A DNA stretch of 64,000 nt from an uncultured bacterium (GCA_949284415.1 CASDVM010000008.1:100711-164710); one strand, 5' to 3'; shown: positions 33,318 through 42,170, numbered from the stretch's first letter. Notes: a model not told the origin generated them from the sequence alone. Translations and numbers: made by a program.

Positions 33318-34541
33318 TTATATTACATTCTTAATGTGCATATTTGCCTTTTTACACTGTTTTATGTACCGCGAACTTGACATTAGAGGAGAATTTTCAA
33401 CCTCTTTTTTGTGAGCGGCGATTATTGCCTCGTTAGTAAGGTTTAAATTTTTATCACGATAAAATATACCCGCTTTAGTTTTTAAAAGCCCTAAATCGTA
33501 TTCTGAAAGTTCATATTTTATAAGAGATTTATTTTTAACTGCAATTGTGCCTGTAAACTTATTTAAAGATTCCGAAAATATTTTTCCGACTCTAAATCCT
33601 GCATTAAGAAATGCGTTTCTGACTGCAGCAGAATTTGAATATGTTAAAATCATTCCATTGTTATCCAAGAGCCTGTACAGTTCTTTAAAAAAATCCGTAC
33701 TCCACAGGCAAGGACATTTAGCAGGTGTAAACGCATCTAAAAATATATAATTGTATAACCTGTTATCATTTTTTACAGACAGCCTTGCATCATTAATTTC
33801 TAAGTCAAAATTAAAATCGAGCAAATTAAGGGCTTTAAATGCCATTTTATAACTCGAAGAAATATACTTATAATATATATTATGTAAGAAGCTGATTAAA
33901 TAGTATAAAGGGTATAAAATATCATTTGAATTTTTAAGAAGACCATAATGAGGCAATAAATTAATCATCATTTTATCAAAAAACGGAGCATACTCTTTTG
34001 TATTTAGTATCTTTATTACTTCATCATCTATTTGCGATATCAGCTTTTGTAGAAGCAAAATATTTACTTCTTTTTTTAATTCATATTTTGACTCTGTTTT
34101 TTCGGATAACATTTTTATTATTTTTTCATTTATAAATGGTAATTTGTTATTTTTTAAAATTTTTTTACCGGTTACAAAAAACGGTGAAAGTAATGCTAAA
34201 TTTTTATCATTGTCCAGCGCATGTATAAAAACTTTATACTTTTTGTTATCGGTATATATCTTGTCGATATTATTAATTTTATTTGTATCTATCGTTTCGT
34301 TATAGAAGAAATCTAATAAATAATTTATAAAACTTTTTGAGTTATATCCGATTCCAAAACAAATATCCAAAATTTTTATTTCATTATTTTTTTTCAAAAA
34401 ATCTTCTATATTTGAAGGCAGAATAAATTTTTCGTAAGCTTCTGTTAAAGCTCCGTATGTTGAATGGTAAATATCATCGGCATCAGGCGAAAAAAGTCCG
34501 ACAGAACCGTCATTTGTAAAATAAGGGTACAGCTTGTACAT
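33318..34541 (-). CDS. MnmD-like SAM-dependent methyltransferase
   Basis: The 407-residue protein has the features of the MnmC N-terminal domain. Its start contains DGSVGLFSPDADDIYHSTYGALTEA, the SAM loop is ILDICFGIGYNSK, and the active region is YIFLDAFTPAKCPCLWSTDFF with the following NGMILTYSNSAAVRNAFLNAGF. MnmD/MnmC methylates aminomethyl-2-thiouridine at the tRNA wobble base. A separate MnmD is about 250 residues; here about 130 extra, Lys/Leu-rich residues lie between the SAM loop and the LDAFTP motif. TATAAT lies 6 nt before the ATG and no ribosome-binding site is seen. The tRNA target is a family-based inference. Confidence 0.75.
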   Translation of the reverse strand: MYKLYPYFTNDGSVGLFSPDADDIYHSTYGALTEAYEKFILPSNIEDFLKKNNEIKILDICFGIGYNSKSFINYLLDFFYNETIDTNKINNIDKIYTDNKKYKVFIHALDNDKNLALLSPFFVTGKKILKNNKLPFINEKIIKMLSEKTESKYELKKEVNILLLQKLISQIDDEVIKILNTKEYAPFFDKMMINLLPHYGLLKNSNDILYPLYYLISFLHNIYYKYISSSYKMAFKALNLLDFNFDLEINDARLSVKNDNRLYNYIFLDAFTPAKCPCLWSTDFFKELYRLLDNNGMILTYSNSAAVRNAFLNAGFRVGKIFSESLNKFTGTIAVKNKSLIKYELSEYDLGLLKTKAGIFYRDKNLNLTNEAIIAAHKKEVENSPLMSSSRYIKQCKKANMHIKNVI

Positions 34542-34664
34542 AAGCTTATTATAGATTATAGTGTAAATATTGGCAAATAATTATCTTTTTGCTATACTAT
34601 ATTTATAAATTTCCGTAAAAGCCTGATTTTTCTCTTGCGGAATACATATAATAATGAGGGAATT

Positions 34665-35606
34665 ATGAAAATTAGCGTGAAAGTGCCGGCATCGACCTCA
34701 AATTTAGGCCCCGGCTTCGATTGTATCGGTATGGCATTGCCTGTATATAACACAATAACGATTGAAGAAACAGTATTACCCGGCACGGGAATTGAAATTA
34801 ACGTAATAAATGAGAGTGAAAATGCTGATGATCTTTTAACAGAGCACATGCCTATGGATGAAAACAGCATTATATATAAGGCTGTTGAACTTTTGTATAA
34901 TTCTATAGGACAGACTCCCAGCGAATTAAAAATTACCGTGCAATCTCAAATTCCTATAGCAAGAGGTTTAGGGAGCAGCGCATCCGTAATTGTAGGCGGA
35001 CTGCTTGCTGCAAACGAACTTTTAGGGCATCCTGCCGATGAAGTCGCTCTTTTATCTATTGCTGCCGAAGTTGAAGGACATCCTGATAATGTTACAGCAT
35101 CAATAGTAGGCGGTCTTGTTTTGACCTCATTGGAAGATGACGGAAGCGTTGTATATCGAAAGCTTGATTGGCCTGAAGAATGGCAGATTACTGTTTGTAT
35201 ACCCGATTATGAACTTTCTACCGAAATCTCCCGCTCTGTCTTGCCTAAAGAGGTTCCTATACAGGATGCTGTATTTAATGCTAAGCGTCTTGGAATGTTT
35301 ATACAGGCTGTCAATACAAAAGATGCTGATTTAATGAAAATGGCGCTTCAAGACAGACTTCATCAACCGTATAGAATGAAGCTCGTTCCCGGGCTTGATA
35401 AAATAATGGAAAATTTAAAACATGAAGAAAATGTTCTCGGCTGCGTCTTGAGCGGTGCGGGACCTGCAATTGTAGTAATTTCTTATAAGAATAATCTGGA
35501 TAAAATAAAATCAATTATTAAAGATACCTGGGAAGAAATGAATGTTAAGGTTAATATAATGACTCTGCCCGTAGAAAAACAGGGAGCTCAGATTATAAGA
35601 GAATAG
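34665..35606 (+). CDS. thrB: homoserine kinase
   Basis: The 313-residue GHMP kinase has PASTSNLGPGFDCIGMAL, the ATP loop PIARGLGSSASVIVGGL, the EGHPDN segment and the C-terminal LSGAGPAIVVIS. ThrB phosphorylates homoserine for threonine synthesis. I start at the ATG at 34665 because GAGGG lies 5 nt upstream and the family begins here; the frame runs 10 codons further. thrC and hom are not next to it. Confidence 0.95.
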   Translation: MKISVKVPASTSNLGPGFDCIGMALPVYNTITIEETVLPGTGIEINVINESENADDLLTEHMPMDENSIIYKAVELLYNSIGQTPSELKITVQSQIPIARGLGSSASVIVGGLLAANELLGHPADEVALLSIAAEVEGHPDNVTASIVGGLVLTSLEDDGSVVYRKLDWPEEWQITVCIPDYELSTEISRSVLPKEVPIQDAVFNAKRLGMFIQAVNTKDADLMKMALQDRLHQPYRMKLVPGLDKIMENLKHEENVLGCVLSGAGPAIVVISYKNNLDKIKSIIKDTWEEMNVKVNIMTLPVEKQGAQIIRE

Positions 35607-35785
35607 CGGTAATATCCTCTTACCCTCTTGTTATCTGGTACAACCCCGTCTCTCCGTCTCTCTTTTCCCAAAATAGTTAAAGGGCAGGATTTTCGTATGC
35701 ATCGTATGTACTCATTCGCCCTTTTAGGAAGGAATAGACAGGTGTTTGCAGGGAAGGTAAGCTACTACGCTATAATATTAAACTG
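35607..35785. other. gene-free stretch with a long imperfect hairpin
   Basis: AAAGGGC (35679-35685) and GCCCTTT (35718-35724) can pair around a segment with a CGTATG repeat. It is not followed by a T run, so it is at best a weak terminator for thrB. A pyrimidine-rich stretch (35631-35670) recalls the dispersed CCTCCC repeats. Confidence 0.4.
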
Positions 35786-35812
35786 ATATAAAAGCTCCCC
35801 TTGTCGGGGAGC
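35786..35812 (-). terminator. terminator of gene D
   Basis: In gene direction GCTCCCC, loop GACAA and GGGGAGC are followed by TTTTATA. Confidence 0.85.
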
Positions 35813-35824
35813 CTCTGTTATTTA

Positions 35825-36352
35825 TTAGGCCTGTCCTGTGTAATCCGGAGTTAATCCTTTTACACCGGCTTTTTCTTCTTCTTTCTTAGCATCGTATTCT
35901 GCCTGTGCTATCTTCAGTCTGGATTCAAGATTATCTTTTTCTGTCTGCAAGCTGTCTTCCAAATCTTTCAGAGGCTGCAGCATCGATTCTCTTTGCATTT
36001 CAAACATATTCTGCCACATACTCTGAGCCATAGCATACTGCTGTTGTATACCTTGCTGTATAGCTGCATACTGATTATACTGCTGTGAATTCATACTGCC
36101 TAACGCTGCTAACGGATTATTTGGATCAAATTGTACGCCAAATTGTCCCATAATTGTCATAGTATAAGTGTTCATTTGCCCCATCATGGCAGATTTGAGG
36201 TTTCTTTCCTGGGCCTGAAACATCTTTTCCATGTCACCAACCTGTCTGGTAACACGGCGCAGTCGACTCTGAACGCTTGTCATTTGATACTGAAGATCTC
36301 TGACAAGTTTTCCGGCCATTAATTTACCATATGCGCCTGATAGAAAACCCAT
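35825..36352 (-). CDS. lineage-specific coiled-coil protein D of the shared-promoter set
   Basis: A 175-residue protein, rich in Gln and Met, with no family I recognise. Residues about 15-65 (LVRDLQYQMTSVQSRLRRVT) and 125-160 (MLQPLKDLEDSLQTEKDNLE) are helical with heptad patterns; the middle is QQYNQYAAIQQGIQQQYAMA. There is no signal peptide. The short start MGFLSGAYGKLMAGK recalls, in length and small residues, the MGMAA proteins. Its promoter matches those of proteins A, B and C, so they are probably made together. A helical filament or secretion-accessory role is a guess. Confidence 0.72.
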   Translation of the reverse strand: MGFLSGAYGKLMAGKLVRDLQYQMTSVQSRLRRVTRQVGDMEKMFQAQERNLKSAMMGQMNTYTMTIMGQFGVQFDPNNPLAALGSMNSQQYNQYAAIQQGIQQQYAMAQSMWQNMFEMQRESMLQPLKDLEDSLQTEKDNLESRLKIAQAEYDAKKEEEKAGVKGLTPDYTGQA

Positions 36353-36377
36353 GTCTCGTGTCCTTTATTTTTTGTCC

Positions 36378-36417
36378 TCGTAAATATATAAAGTATTATA
36401 TATATGTAGAAATTGCC
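36378..36417 (-). promoter_or_regulatory. shared promoter module, copy D
   Basis: In gene direction it has GGCAATT, then ACTTTATATATTTACGAGG with 22 nt from GCAAT to the core. The ATG follows 38 nt after the core, behind AAAGGA. Confidence 0.65.
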
Positions 36418-36536
36418 TTTTTTAACTCGATTGTTAACATTTCGTTACAAATAACAGTTTATTGCACATCTTTATATCATTGTTAATAATTGCATGTAAT
36501 ATAATTTCCTGATAAAATCATTTTAAAGGAGGCTTT

Positions 36537-37586
36537 ATGCTCAAAAAAAGAATTTGGACTACAAAAAATATAATTTTTGCAATTCTTGTTATATGTCTTT
36601 TGCTTATTTTACCAAAAATTATAGGGATATTAATGTTATTTTTCGGAGCATACGTCATAGCATGCGCCCTGAACCCGTTTGTCAGGAAATTAATGCTTAA
36701 AATGAAGAACAGGACAGCCGCTTCATCAGTTGTTGTCTTTGGTTCAATTGCCTGTGTTATCGCATTATTTATCCCCATAGTTTTTGTTGCGTATAAAGAA
36801 ATAAAAACGTTTATGCTTTTACTGCCGGCTAAGATTACGGAAGTTACAAATTTTCTTCTTAATGCTGAATTTAACGGGCATAAACTTCCTGAAATGTTTC
36901 CGACTGATTCGATTTTCGGAAGCACAACCTCTTTTGCACAAGGGTTTCTTAATCAATCATGGAGCCTGACGGTTACTATTTTTCAACTTTTAATGGTTTC
37001 CGTTGCCTTGACTATGATTGTATATTACATACTTGTTGATAAAGCTTATTTAAAACAAAAATTTCTTGAATTTTTTCCGCCTGATCTGAAAGAAAAAGCT
37101 GATGAAATTCTCTCAAATATCAGCAGCAAAGTCGGCGGCTATGTAAGAGCCCAAATACTTTCAATGGCTGCTGTAGGTATTATGATGAGTGTTGTGCTTG
37201 TAGTACTCGGAATTGAATATGCTACGCTTTTAGGGTTAATAACAGGTTTGCTTGACATTGTTCCGATTTTAGGGCCTACTATCGCTTTAGGTATCATAAT
37301 TCTTGTTGCATATCCTGCAAGTTTAGTAAAGATAATTTTAATTGTTGTAGGATTTCTTGCAGTTCAACAGATATCTAATTACGTGGTAAGACCCGTATTA
37401 TTCGGGAAACTAATGGAATTACACCCGCTTATGATATTTCTTGCCCTGTTTCTTGCTGAGGAATTTCTCGGATTCTGGGGGGTAATTTTATCGCCTGCAA
37501 TTGCAGCCACTATATGCGTTTTAATTGATGAACTCTATTTAAACCCGATTAATCAGAAAATAAAGGAGTCTGATGAAGAAGACTGA
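36537..37586 (+). CDS. AI-2E family transporter (PerM-like)
   Basis: A 349-residue membrane protein with about seven to eight helices. It has the typical N-terminal pair, a central soluble stretch (about 100-140), and the conserved end GLITGLLDIVPILGPTIALG plus EEFLGFWGVILSPAIAA. The family exports autoinducer-2 or other small solutes, and some members are Na+/H+ antiporters, so the substrate stays open. AAAGGAGG precedes the ATG. The stop overlaps the radical SAM gene by 14 bp, so they form an operon. Confidence 0.88.
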   Translation: MLKKRIWTTKNIIFAILVICLLLILPKIIGILMLFFGAYVIACALNPFVRKLMLKMKNRTAASSVVVFGSIACVIALFIPIVFVAYKEIKTFMLLLPAKITEVTNFLLNAEFNGHKLPEMFPTDSIFGSTTSFAQGFLNQSWSLTVTIFQLLMVSVALTMIVYYILVDKAYLKQKFLEFFPPDLKEKADEILSNISSKVGGYVRAQILSMAAVGIMMSVVLVVLGIEYATLLGLITGLLDIVPILGPTIALGIIILVAYPASLVKIILIVVGFLAVQQISNYVVRPVLFGKLMELHPLMIFLALFLAEEFLGFWGVILSPAIAATICVLIDELYLNPINQKIKESDEED

Positions 37587-39102
37587 AAAATATCTGTATA
37601 AACCAAACTGTAACAAAGATTCAGACTTTGCCATGTGGATGGCATTTCCGGGGATTTATTCTTTTTCTATGTCATCTCTCGGGTATTTATGGATGTTTAA
37701 AACAATTGACAGCCTTTCTGATATAAATATTGAAAGAATTTGTCTTGATACGGAAAAAACACTCTATAGTGTTTCTGATATAAAACTTTTCGGTTTTTCT
37801 TTTTCTTTTGATACTGATTTTTTAACAATATTTTCTATGCTTGAAAAATACAATATTCCTTTAAAGTCAAAAGAAAGAGAAAAATTTCCGCTTGTATTTG
37901 CGGGCGGTCCTGTTGTTACAGCAAATCCTGAACCTTATAAAGAATTTTTCGATTTTTTTATAATAGGCGATGGTGAAGATATAAATTTACAGGTCGTTAA
38001 AATATGCAAAGAATATAAAAATAAAAGTAAAGACAAAATCTTGCAGCTTCTTTCTGAAGTTGAAGGCGTTTATGTACCTGCATACCCTAAAAATGTCAAC
38101 AAACTTACCAAAAAGCTTGACGAATGTATTTATACTCCGATATTAAGCGAGGATGCATTTTTTAAAAATACATTCATAATTGAAATGGCAAGGGGTTGTT
38201 ATAACAGGTGCGGATTTTGCCTGGCATCTTATCTTAACCTGCCTTTGAGATGTGTTCCTTACGATGATCTTATAAAAACTATTGAGCTGGGGCTTAATTA
38301 TACTAATAAAATAGCCCTTTTAGGTGCACAGATAAGCGCACACCCTCAATTTCACGATGTATGCAGATATATTTACGATAAAATTGCAAACGGTCAACAA
38401 ATAGAAATGAGTGTTTCTTCATTGAGAGTTGACGCCGTTACAGATGATGTTATAAAAACACTTGCGGCTTGCGGGCAAAAAAATTCAACACTCGCAATTG
38501 AGGCAGGATCAGAACGCCTCAGAAAAGTTATAAATAAAAATTTATCGGAAGAACAAATATTTGATGCAGTAAAAATTGCTCGTAAAAACGGTTTAAAAGG
38601 TCTTAAATTTTACGGTATGATAGGGCTTCCGACAGAAACGGAAGAAGATTTAGCGGCTACTGTCGAACTTGCAAAAAAAATCAAAAAAGACAACAAAGGC
38701 TTTGATATTTCGTTCGGTTTTTCAAGCTTTGTACCGAAACCCCATACGCCGTTTCAGTGGTGCGGACGAGAAAATACTAAGTCGTTAGAAGATAAAAGCA
38801 GTTTTTTAAAAAAAGAACTTCACAAACTGGGTATTACATGCCATATTTCAAGTATTAAGTGGGATTACTGGCAGGCAGTGCTGTCAAGGGGAGATGCAAG
38901 CTTAAGCGACTTTTTGCTTGAAGTATACAAGCAAGGCGGTAAACTCGGGGCCTTCAAAGCAGGAGCAAGAAAATATAACATTGATACAGACAGCTTCGCG
39001 TGTAAAAACTATCCGTTTAACACCCATCTGCCATGGGATTTTATAAAAATTCAACCCGGAAAAGAGTTCTTAATAAAAGAAAATCAAAGACTGCTTACAT
39101 AG
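37573..39102 (+). CDS. B12-binding-domain radical SAM protein
   Basis: The 509-residue protein has an N-terminal domain like a B12-binding fold (about 20-165; WMAFPGIYSFSMSSLGYLWM, GGPVVTANPEP and IIGDGEDI). The radical SAM core holds CYNRCGFC (C-x3-C-x2-C) at about residue 215 and GLPTETEEDL further on. It resembles the family found next to ribosome or cell-wall genes (TIGR03960-like) whose reaction is not known to me. It would bind a 4Fe-4S cluster and SAM. AAAGGAG precedes the ATG. Convergent overlap with the next gene is 8 bp. Confidence 0.85.
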   Translation: MKKTEKYLYKPNCNKDSDFAMWMAFPGIYSFSMSSLGYLWMFKTIDSLSDINIERICLDTEKTLYSVSDIKLFGFSFSFDTDFLTIFSMLEKYNIPLKSKEREKFPLVFAGGPVVTANPEPYKEFFDFFIIGDGEDINLQVVKICKEYKNKSKDKILQLLSEVEGVYVPAYPKNVNKLTKKLDECIYTPILSEDAFFKNTFIIEMARGCYNRCGFCLASYLNLPLRCVPYDDLIKTIELGLNYTNKIALLGAQISAHPQFHDVCRYIYDKIANGQQIEMSVSSLRVDAVTDDVIKTLAACGQKNSTLAIEAGSERLRKVINKNLSEEQIFDAVKIARKNGLKGLKFYGMIGLPTETEEDLAATVELAKKIKKDNKGFDISFGFSSFVPKPHTPFQWCGRENTKSLEDKSSFLKKELHKLGITCHISSIKWDYWQAVLSRGDASLSDFLLEVYKQGGKLGAFKAGARKYNIDTDSFACKNYPFNTHLPWDFIKIQPGKEFLIKENQRLLT

Positions 39103-39718
39103 GTGTGTAATCGCAGTACACAAGACTTGACCATTTTTGGTAATAGCTTATCTGAGTTGCACTACCTGATTTTATATAAATTCTGTGCAGGGAGCTGTGC
39201 GGAATTTTTAAAGCACACACAACAGCAGCTTTTATAATGTCTTTATGCGTTACAATTATAATTCTGCTCCCTAAATTGTTTTCGATAATATTGTTTATCG
39301 AATTTTCAACTCTGTTTATAAAATCAGTAACACTTTCAGCATCCTCAGGCACCGCAAGTTCGGGACTGTTAATAAATTTTTCGAGTTCATCGGGATATTT
39401 TTCATCAACCTGCTCAAAAGTTAAACCGTTAAATTTGCCGCATTTTCTCGGATGGAGATCTTCAATTGTTTCAATATTCTGCTTAAATAATTTTGCAATC
39501 ATTGATGCTGACTGAACACATCTTAGCGCAGGAGAAGTAAATATTTTATCATTTTTGATTCCTCTGTTTTTTAAATAGTCGCAAATTTTTTCAATTTCTT
39601 CCTGCCCTGCATCGTTAATCGGAGGATATGATTCGGAATCCGTAAATCTGTCATCCTCACTGTATACGGTAGACCCGTTGCATATAAAAGTTATTTTACA
39701 TTTTCTGCTAAAATACAT
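39095..39718 (-). CDS. histidine-phosphatase-fold protein without the catalytic histidine
   Basis: The 207-residue protein follows the phosphoglycerate-mutase-like fold. The N-terminal strand ITFICNGST stands where active members read RHGET, so Arg-His-Gly is Cys13-Asn14-Gly15. The rest is kept: TSPALRCVQSA with the second arginine, EDLHPRKCGKFNG with the family acid, and VTHKD with the second histidine. Without the phosphoryl-accepting histidine it should not be a normal phosphatase; it may bind a phosphorylated ligand, or use another mechanism. It shares the 71-bp divergent region with leuD. Confidence 0.8.
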   Translation of the reverse strand: MYFSRKCKITFICNGSTVYSEDDRFTDSESYPPINDAGQEEIEKICDYLKNRGIKNDKIFTSPALRCVQSASMIAKLFKQNIETIEDLHPRKCGKFNGLTFEQVDEKYPDELEKFINSPELAVPEDAESVTDFINRVENSINNIIENNLGSRIIIVTHKDIIKAAVVCALKIPHSSLHRIYIKSGSATQISYYQKWSSLVYCDYTPM

Positions 39719-39758
39719 AATTTCACCTCATGTTCTTTATTATATCACTATTTTGTTG

Positions 39759-39764
39759 TATAAT
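39759..39764 (+). promoter_or_regulatory. -10 box of leuD
   Basis: TATAAT is followed by AAAAGGAG before the ATG at 39790; a transcript would start near 39771. Confidence 0.5.
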
Positions 39765-39789
39765 CAAGAAAAAATAAAAGGAGTTTGGC

Positions 39790-40284
39790 ATGAAAGGAAA
39801 AGCTTTTAAGTTCGGAGATAATATTTCAACAGACCACATTGCACCGGGGAGATTGTTCCATCTGCGGTCAAATCTGCCGGAATTTGCAAAACATGTTCTG
39901 GAAGATGCTGATCCTTCATTTGCATCTTCTATGAAAAAAGGAGATTTTGTAGTTGCAGGCTCAAATTTCGGTTTAGGTTCATCCAGAGAACACGCTCCGC
40001 AGATTATCAAAATTGCAGGAGTCGGTGCTGTTATTGCCAAATCATTTGCAAGAATTTTTTACAGAAATGCAATTAATATAGGTCTGCTTGCGATTGAGGC
40101 AGATACGGATGCAATCGATGCAGGCGATGAACTTGACCTTGATATTGAAAAGGGAATTCTTACAGATATTACAAACGGAGCTATAATTCCTATAGAACCG
40201 CTTCCGCCTGTTATGATTAAACTTCTTGAAGACGGCGGTCTGGTTGAGCATATTAAGAAAAACGGCGATTTTAAACTTGTTTAA
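39790..40284 (+). CDS. leuD: 3-isopropylmalate dehydratase small subunit (LeuD-like)
   Basis: The 164-residue protein is a complete aconitase-type swivel domain: FGDNISTDHIAPGR, FVVAGSNFGLGSSREHAP and AKSFARIFYRNAINIGLL. The serine and arginine of GSSREHA form the phosphate- or carboxylate-binding loop. It works only with a LeuC-type large subunit, which is not in the window. The small subunits of homoaconitase and methylcitrate-type enzymes look alike, so the exact substrate is open. AAAGGAG precedes the ATG. Confidence 0.85.
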   Translation: MKGKAFKFGDNISTDHIAPGRLFHLRSNLPEFAKHVLEDADPSFASSMKKGDFVVAGSNFGLGSSREHAPQIIKIAGVGAVIAKSFARIFYRNAINIGLLAIEADTDAIDAGDELDLDIEKGILTDITNGAIIPIEPLPPVMIKLLEDGGLVEHIKKNGDFKLV

Positions 40285-40288
40285 AGCA

Positions 40289-40963
40289 TTACCAGTATCT
40301 TAAATCGTCAAGCATTTGCGCTGCCTGTTTATTATTACGATTTTTGAGCCTTACATATTTTTGCGTAGAAGGATCAAATACGCACATTGTGCGGCCGCAG
40401 TAATTCAAAAAAGAAGTCATTGATGAATAATCAGAAGCCCGCTGCCTGACAGCATTACATTCTTCAAGACTGTTACAAATTTTATCAGATCCGTAATTTC
40501 CTAAATTCATACTGCTGAAGCTGTTTTTTGAATAAGCGTATAATTCATATACGGAAGCATTCTTTTTAGTGCTTAAATAATTTTTTACCGCCGAATTAAA
40601 TTTTTCCGAGGAATCATCATATATGTAAAATACAGTCTTTTTGGAGCCGCTCAGTAAAAATGCCCACATCTGCGTTGTCCGTACTCCTCTTAATACAGCA
40701 TCGGGGATTTTTGCAACAGGATACCCTTCGTAAGTTTCGTTACGTCCGGAATTACCTGAACTTGCATCTATATTCTTGCCGGCATTCTTTCCTAATGAGG
40801 AATTGGAAAGATTTGCCGTTAAGTTATTGTATGCATCAACAAAATCTTGCGGTGCAAAGCCTTTTAAAAAGCCTGTAAAATAGGCTATACCAAGTATTAC
40901 AGCCACACATACAAGAAAACATCCTGCATCTGCTAATTTTTCTTTTATTTCATTTTTTTTCAT
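40289..40963 (-). CDS. hypothetical membrane-anchored protein (224 aa)
   Basis: One hydrophobic helix (about 14-33, CFLVCVAVILGIAYFTGF) follows a short basic N-terminus, so most of the protein should lie outside the cytoplasm. The exposed part has a Ser/Asn/Gly linker (50-72) and a C-terminal domain with five or six cysteines (KICNSLEEC, NYCGRTMCVF). The central stretch SGSKKTVFYIYDDSS is reminiscent of a thioredoxin-like strand but without a CxxC motif. I cannot assign a function. It is convergent with leuD, 4 bp apart. Confidence 0.6.
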   Translation of the reverse strand: MKKNEIKEKLADAGCFLVCVAVILGIAYFTGFLKGFAPQDFVDAYNNLTANLSNSSLGKNAGKNIDASSGNSGRNETYEGYPVAKIPDAVLRGVRTTQMWAFLLSGSKKTVFYIYDDSSEKFNSAVKNYLSTKKNASVYELYAYSKNSFSSMNLGNYGSDKICNSLEECNAVRQRASDYSSMTSFLNYCGRTMCVFDPSTQKYVRLKNRNNKQAAQMLDDLRYW

Positions 40964-41020
40964 ATTTTTACTCTCTCTTTGCTTAATTATATAGCATTAT
41001 TAAGATATTTGCAAGATTTG

Positions 41021-41049
41021 TTGACATAAAACTTTGCCTGTTGTTTAAT
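41021..41049 (+). promoter_or_regulatory. promoter of the rpsL-rpsG operon
   Basis: TTGACA (41021-41026) and TTTAAT (41044-41049) are 17 bp apart. This is the best -35 box in the window and fits a highly expressed operon. Confidence 0.7.
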
Positions 41050-41055
41050 AATAGT

Positions 41056-41257
41056 ACACTACAGCCGAAATTTCGTGCTGAATTTACGGCAGGTGAGGCA
41101 AAAATAGGACGTAGGGTTCGCCAATATAAGATACACTCACACGGGTTATCTCAATATTGTGTAATAAGTGAATCGGCAGTCCCGTCATAACCGGAATGCG
41201 TAAGGGTTTCAGGATATGATTTTGCCGAAAATGTTACTTAAAATAAAGGAGAAAAAA
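41056..41257 (+). other. structured 5' leader of rpsL
   Basis: About 200 nt separate the promoter from the rpsL start. The leader holds a hairpin GCCGAAATT / AATTTaCGGC with one bulged A (41063-41089) and further short complementary blocks such as GGTTAT and ATAACC. The short frame from 41216 (starting ATGATTTTGCCG) is only an in-frame extension of rpsL. This is a candidate for autogenous control by a ribosomal protein; no known family is recognised. Confidence 0.45.
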
Positions 41258-41644
41258 ATGCCTACAATTAACCAGTTAGTGCGCAGAGAACGCAAAAAAC
41301 TGACAGACAAAACAAAATCTCCCGCTTTGATGGATTGCCCTCAAAGACGCGGAGTATGCACAAGGGTTTATACTACAACCCCTAAAAAACCTAACTCGGC
41401 TTTAAGAAAAGTTGCAAGGGTCAGATTAACAAACGGATTTGAAGTTACTTCATATATCCCCGGTATCGGACACAACCTTCAGGAACACAGTGTTGTTTTA
41501 ATCAGAGGCGGAAGGGTTAAAGATCTTCCGGGTGTAAGATATCACATTGTTAGAGGCACACTTGATACTGCAGGTGTTGCAAACCGCGCCCAGAGCAGAT
41601 CTAAATACGGTGCTAAGAAAAATGCTAAAGGAGGTAAGAAATAA
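41258..41644 (+). CDS. rpsL: 30S ribosomal protein S12
   Basis: The 128-residue protein is a standard S12: [72 protein letters not shown]. It supports decoding fidelity and is the streptomycin target region. It has the wild-type lysine at [17 protein letters not shown] lies 6 nt before the ATG. The frame runs 14 codons upstream into the leader, which I exclude. The stop overlaps the rpsG start (TAATG). Confidence 0.98.
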   Translation: MPTINQLVRRERKKLTDKTKSPALMDCPQRRGVCTRVYTTTPKKPNSALRKVARVRLTNGFEVTSYIPGIGHNLQEHSVVLIRGGRVKDLPGVRYHIVRGTLDTAGVANRAQSRSKYGAKKNAKGGKK

Positions 41645-42114
41645 TGTCAAGACGTTCTAAACCGGCTAAAAGAATACCTTTAGCAGATCCGGTATATAAC
41701 AGCGTTGATATTTCTAAATTTATCAACAGAATTATGAGACGCGGGAAAAAATCATTAGCTGAAAAAATCTTCTATGCTACTTTATTGAAAATAGAAGAAA
41801 GAACAGGTGAAAAACCGCTTGATATTTTTCAGAAAGCAATGACAAATGCAACTCCGCTTCTGGAAGTTAAAGCAAGACGTATAGGCGGTTCTACATATCA
41901 GGTACCTATTGAAGTCAAAGCAGACAGAGGATTTGCACTTGCTTCATCCTGGCTTATTGAAGCAGCTAAAAAACGCGGCGGTAAATCATTTATTGACAAA
42001 TTAACAAATGAAATTATCGATGCTTCAAACGGTTCCGGAGCTGCTTGCAAAAAACGCGAAGATACGCATAAAATGGCTGAAGCTAACAAGGCTTTTGCTC
42101 ATTACAGATATTAA
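41644..42114 (+). CDS. rpsG: 30S ribosomal protein S7
   Basis: The 156-residue protein matches S7: [48 protein letters not shown] and the C-terminal KREDTHKMAEANKAFAHYRY. It nucleates folding of the 16S rRNA 3' domain. It overlaps rpsL by one base. fusA and tuf, which commonly follow in the str operon, are not here; a strong terminator ends the operon after rpsG. Confidence 0.98.
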   Translation: MSRRSKPAKRIPLADPVYNSVDISKFINRIMRRGKKSLAEKIFYATLLKIEERTGEKPLDIFQKAMTNATPLLEVKARRIGGSTYQVPIEVKADRGFALASSWLIEAAKKRGGKSFIDKLTNEIIDASNGSGAACKKREDTHKMAEANKAFAHYRY

Positions 42115-42135
42115 TTCAATATTTGCAAAATTTAT

Positions 42136-42170
42136 AAAAGAGGAACTTTGTTTAAAGTTCCTCTTTTATT
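42136..42170 (+). terminator. bidirectional terminator between rpsG and the Hcp-like gene
   Basis: AAAAGAGGAACTTT (42136-42149) pairs with AAAGTTCCTCTTTT (42154-42167) and leads into TATTTTG. The right arm overlaps the last codons of the convergent gene. Confidence 0.9.
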
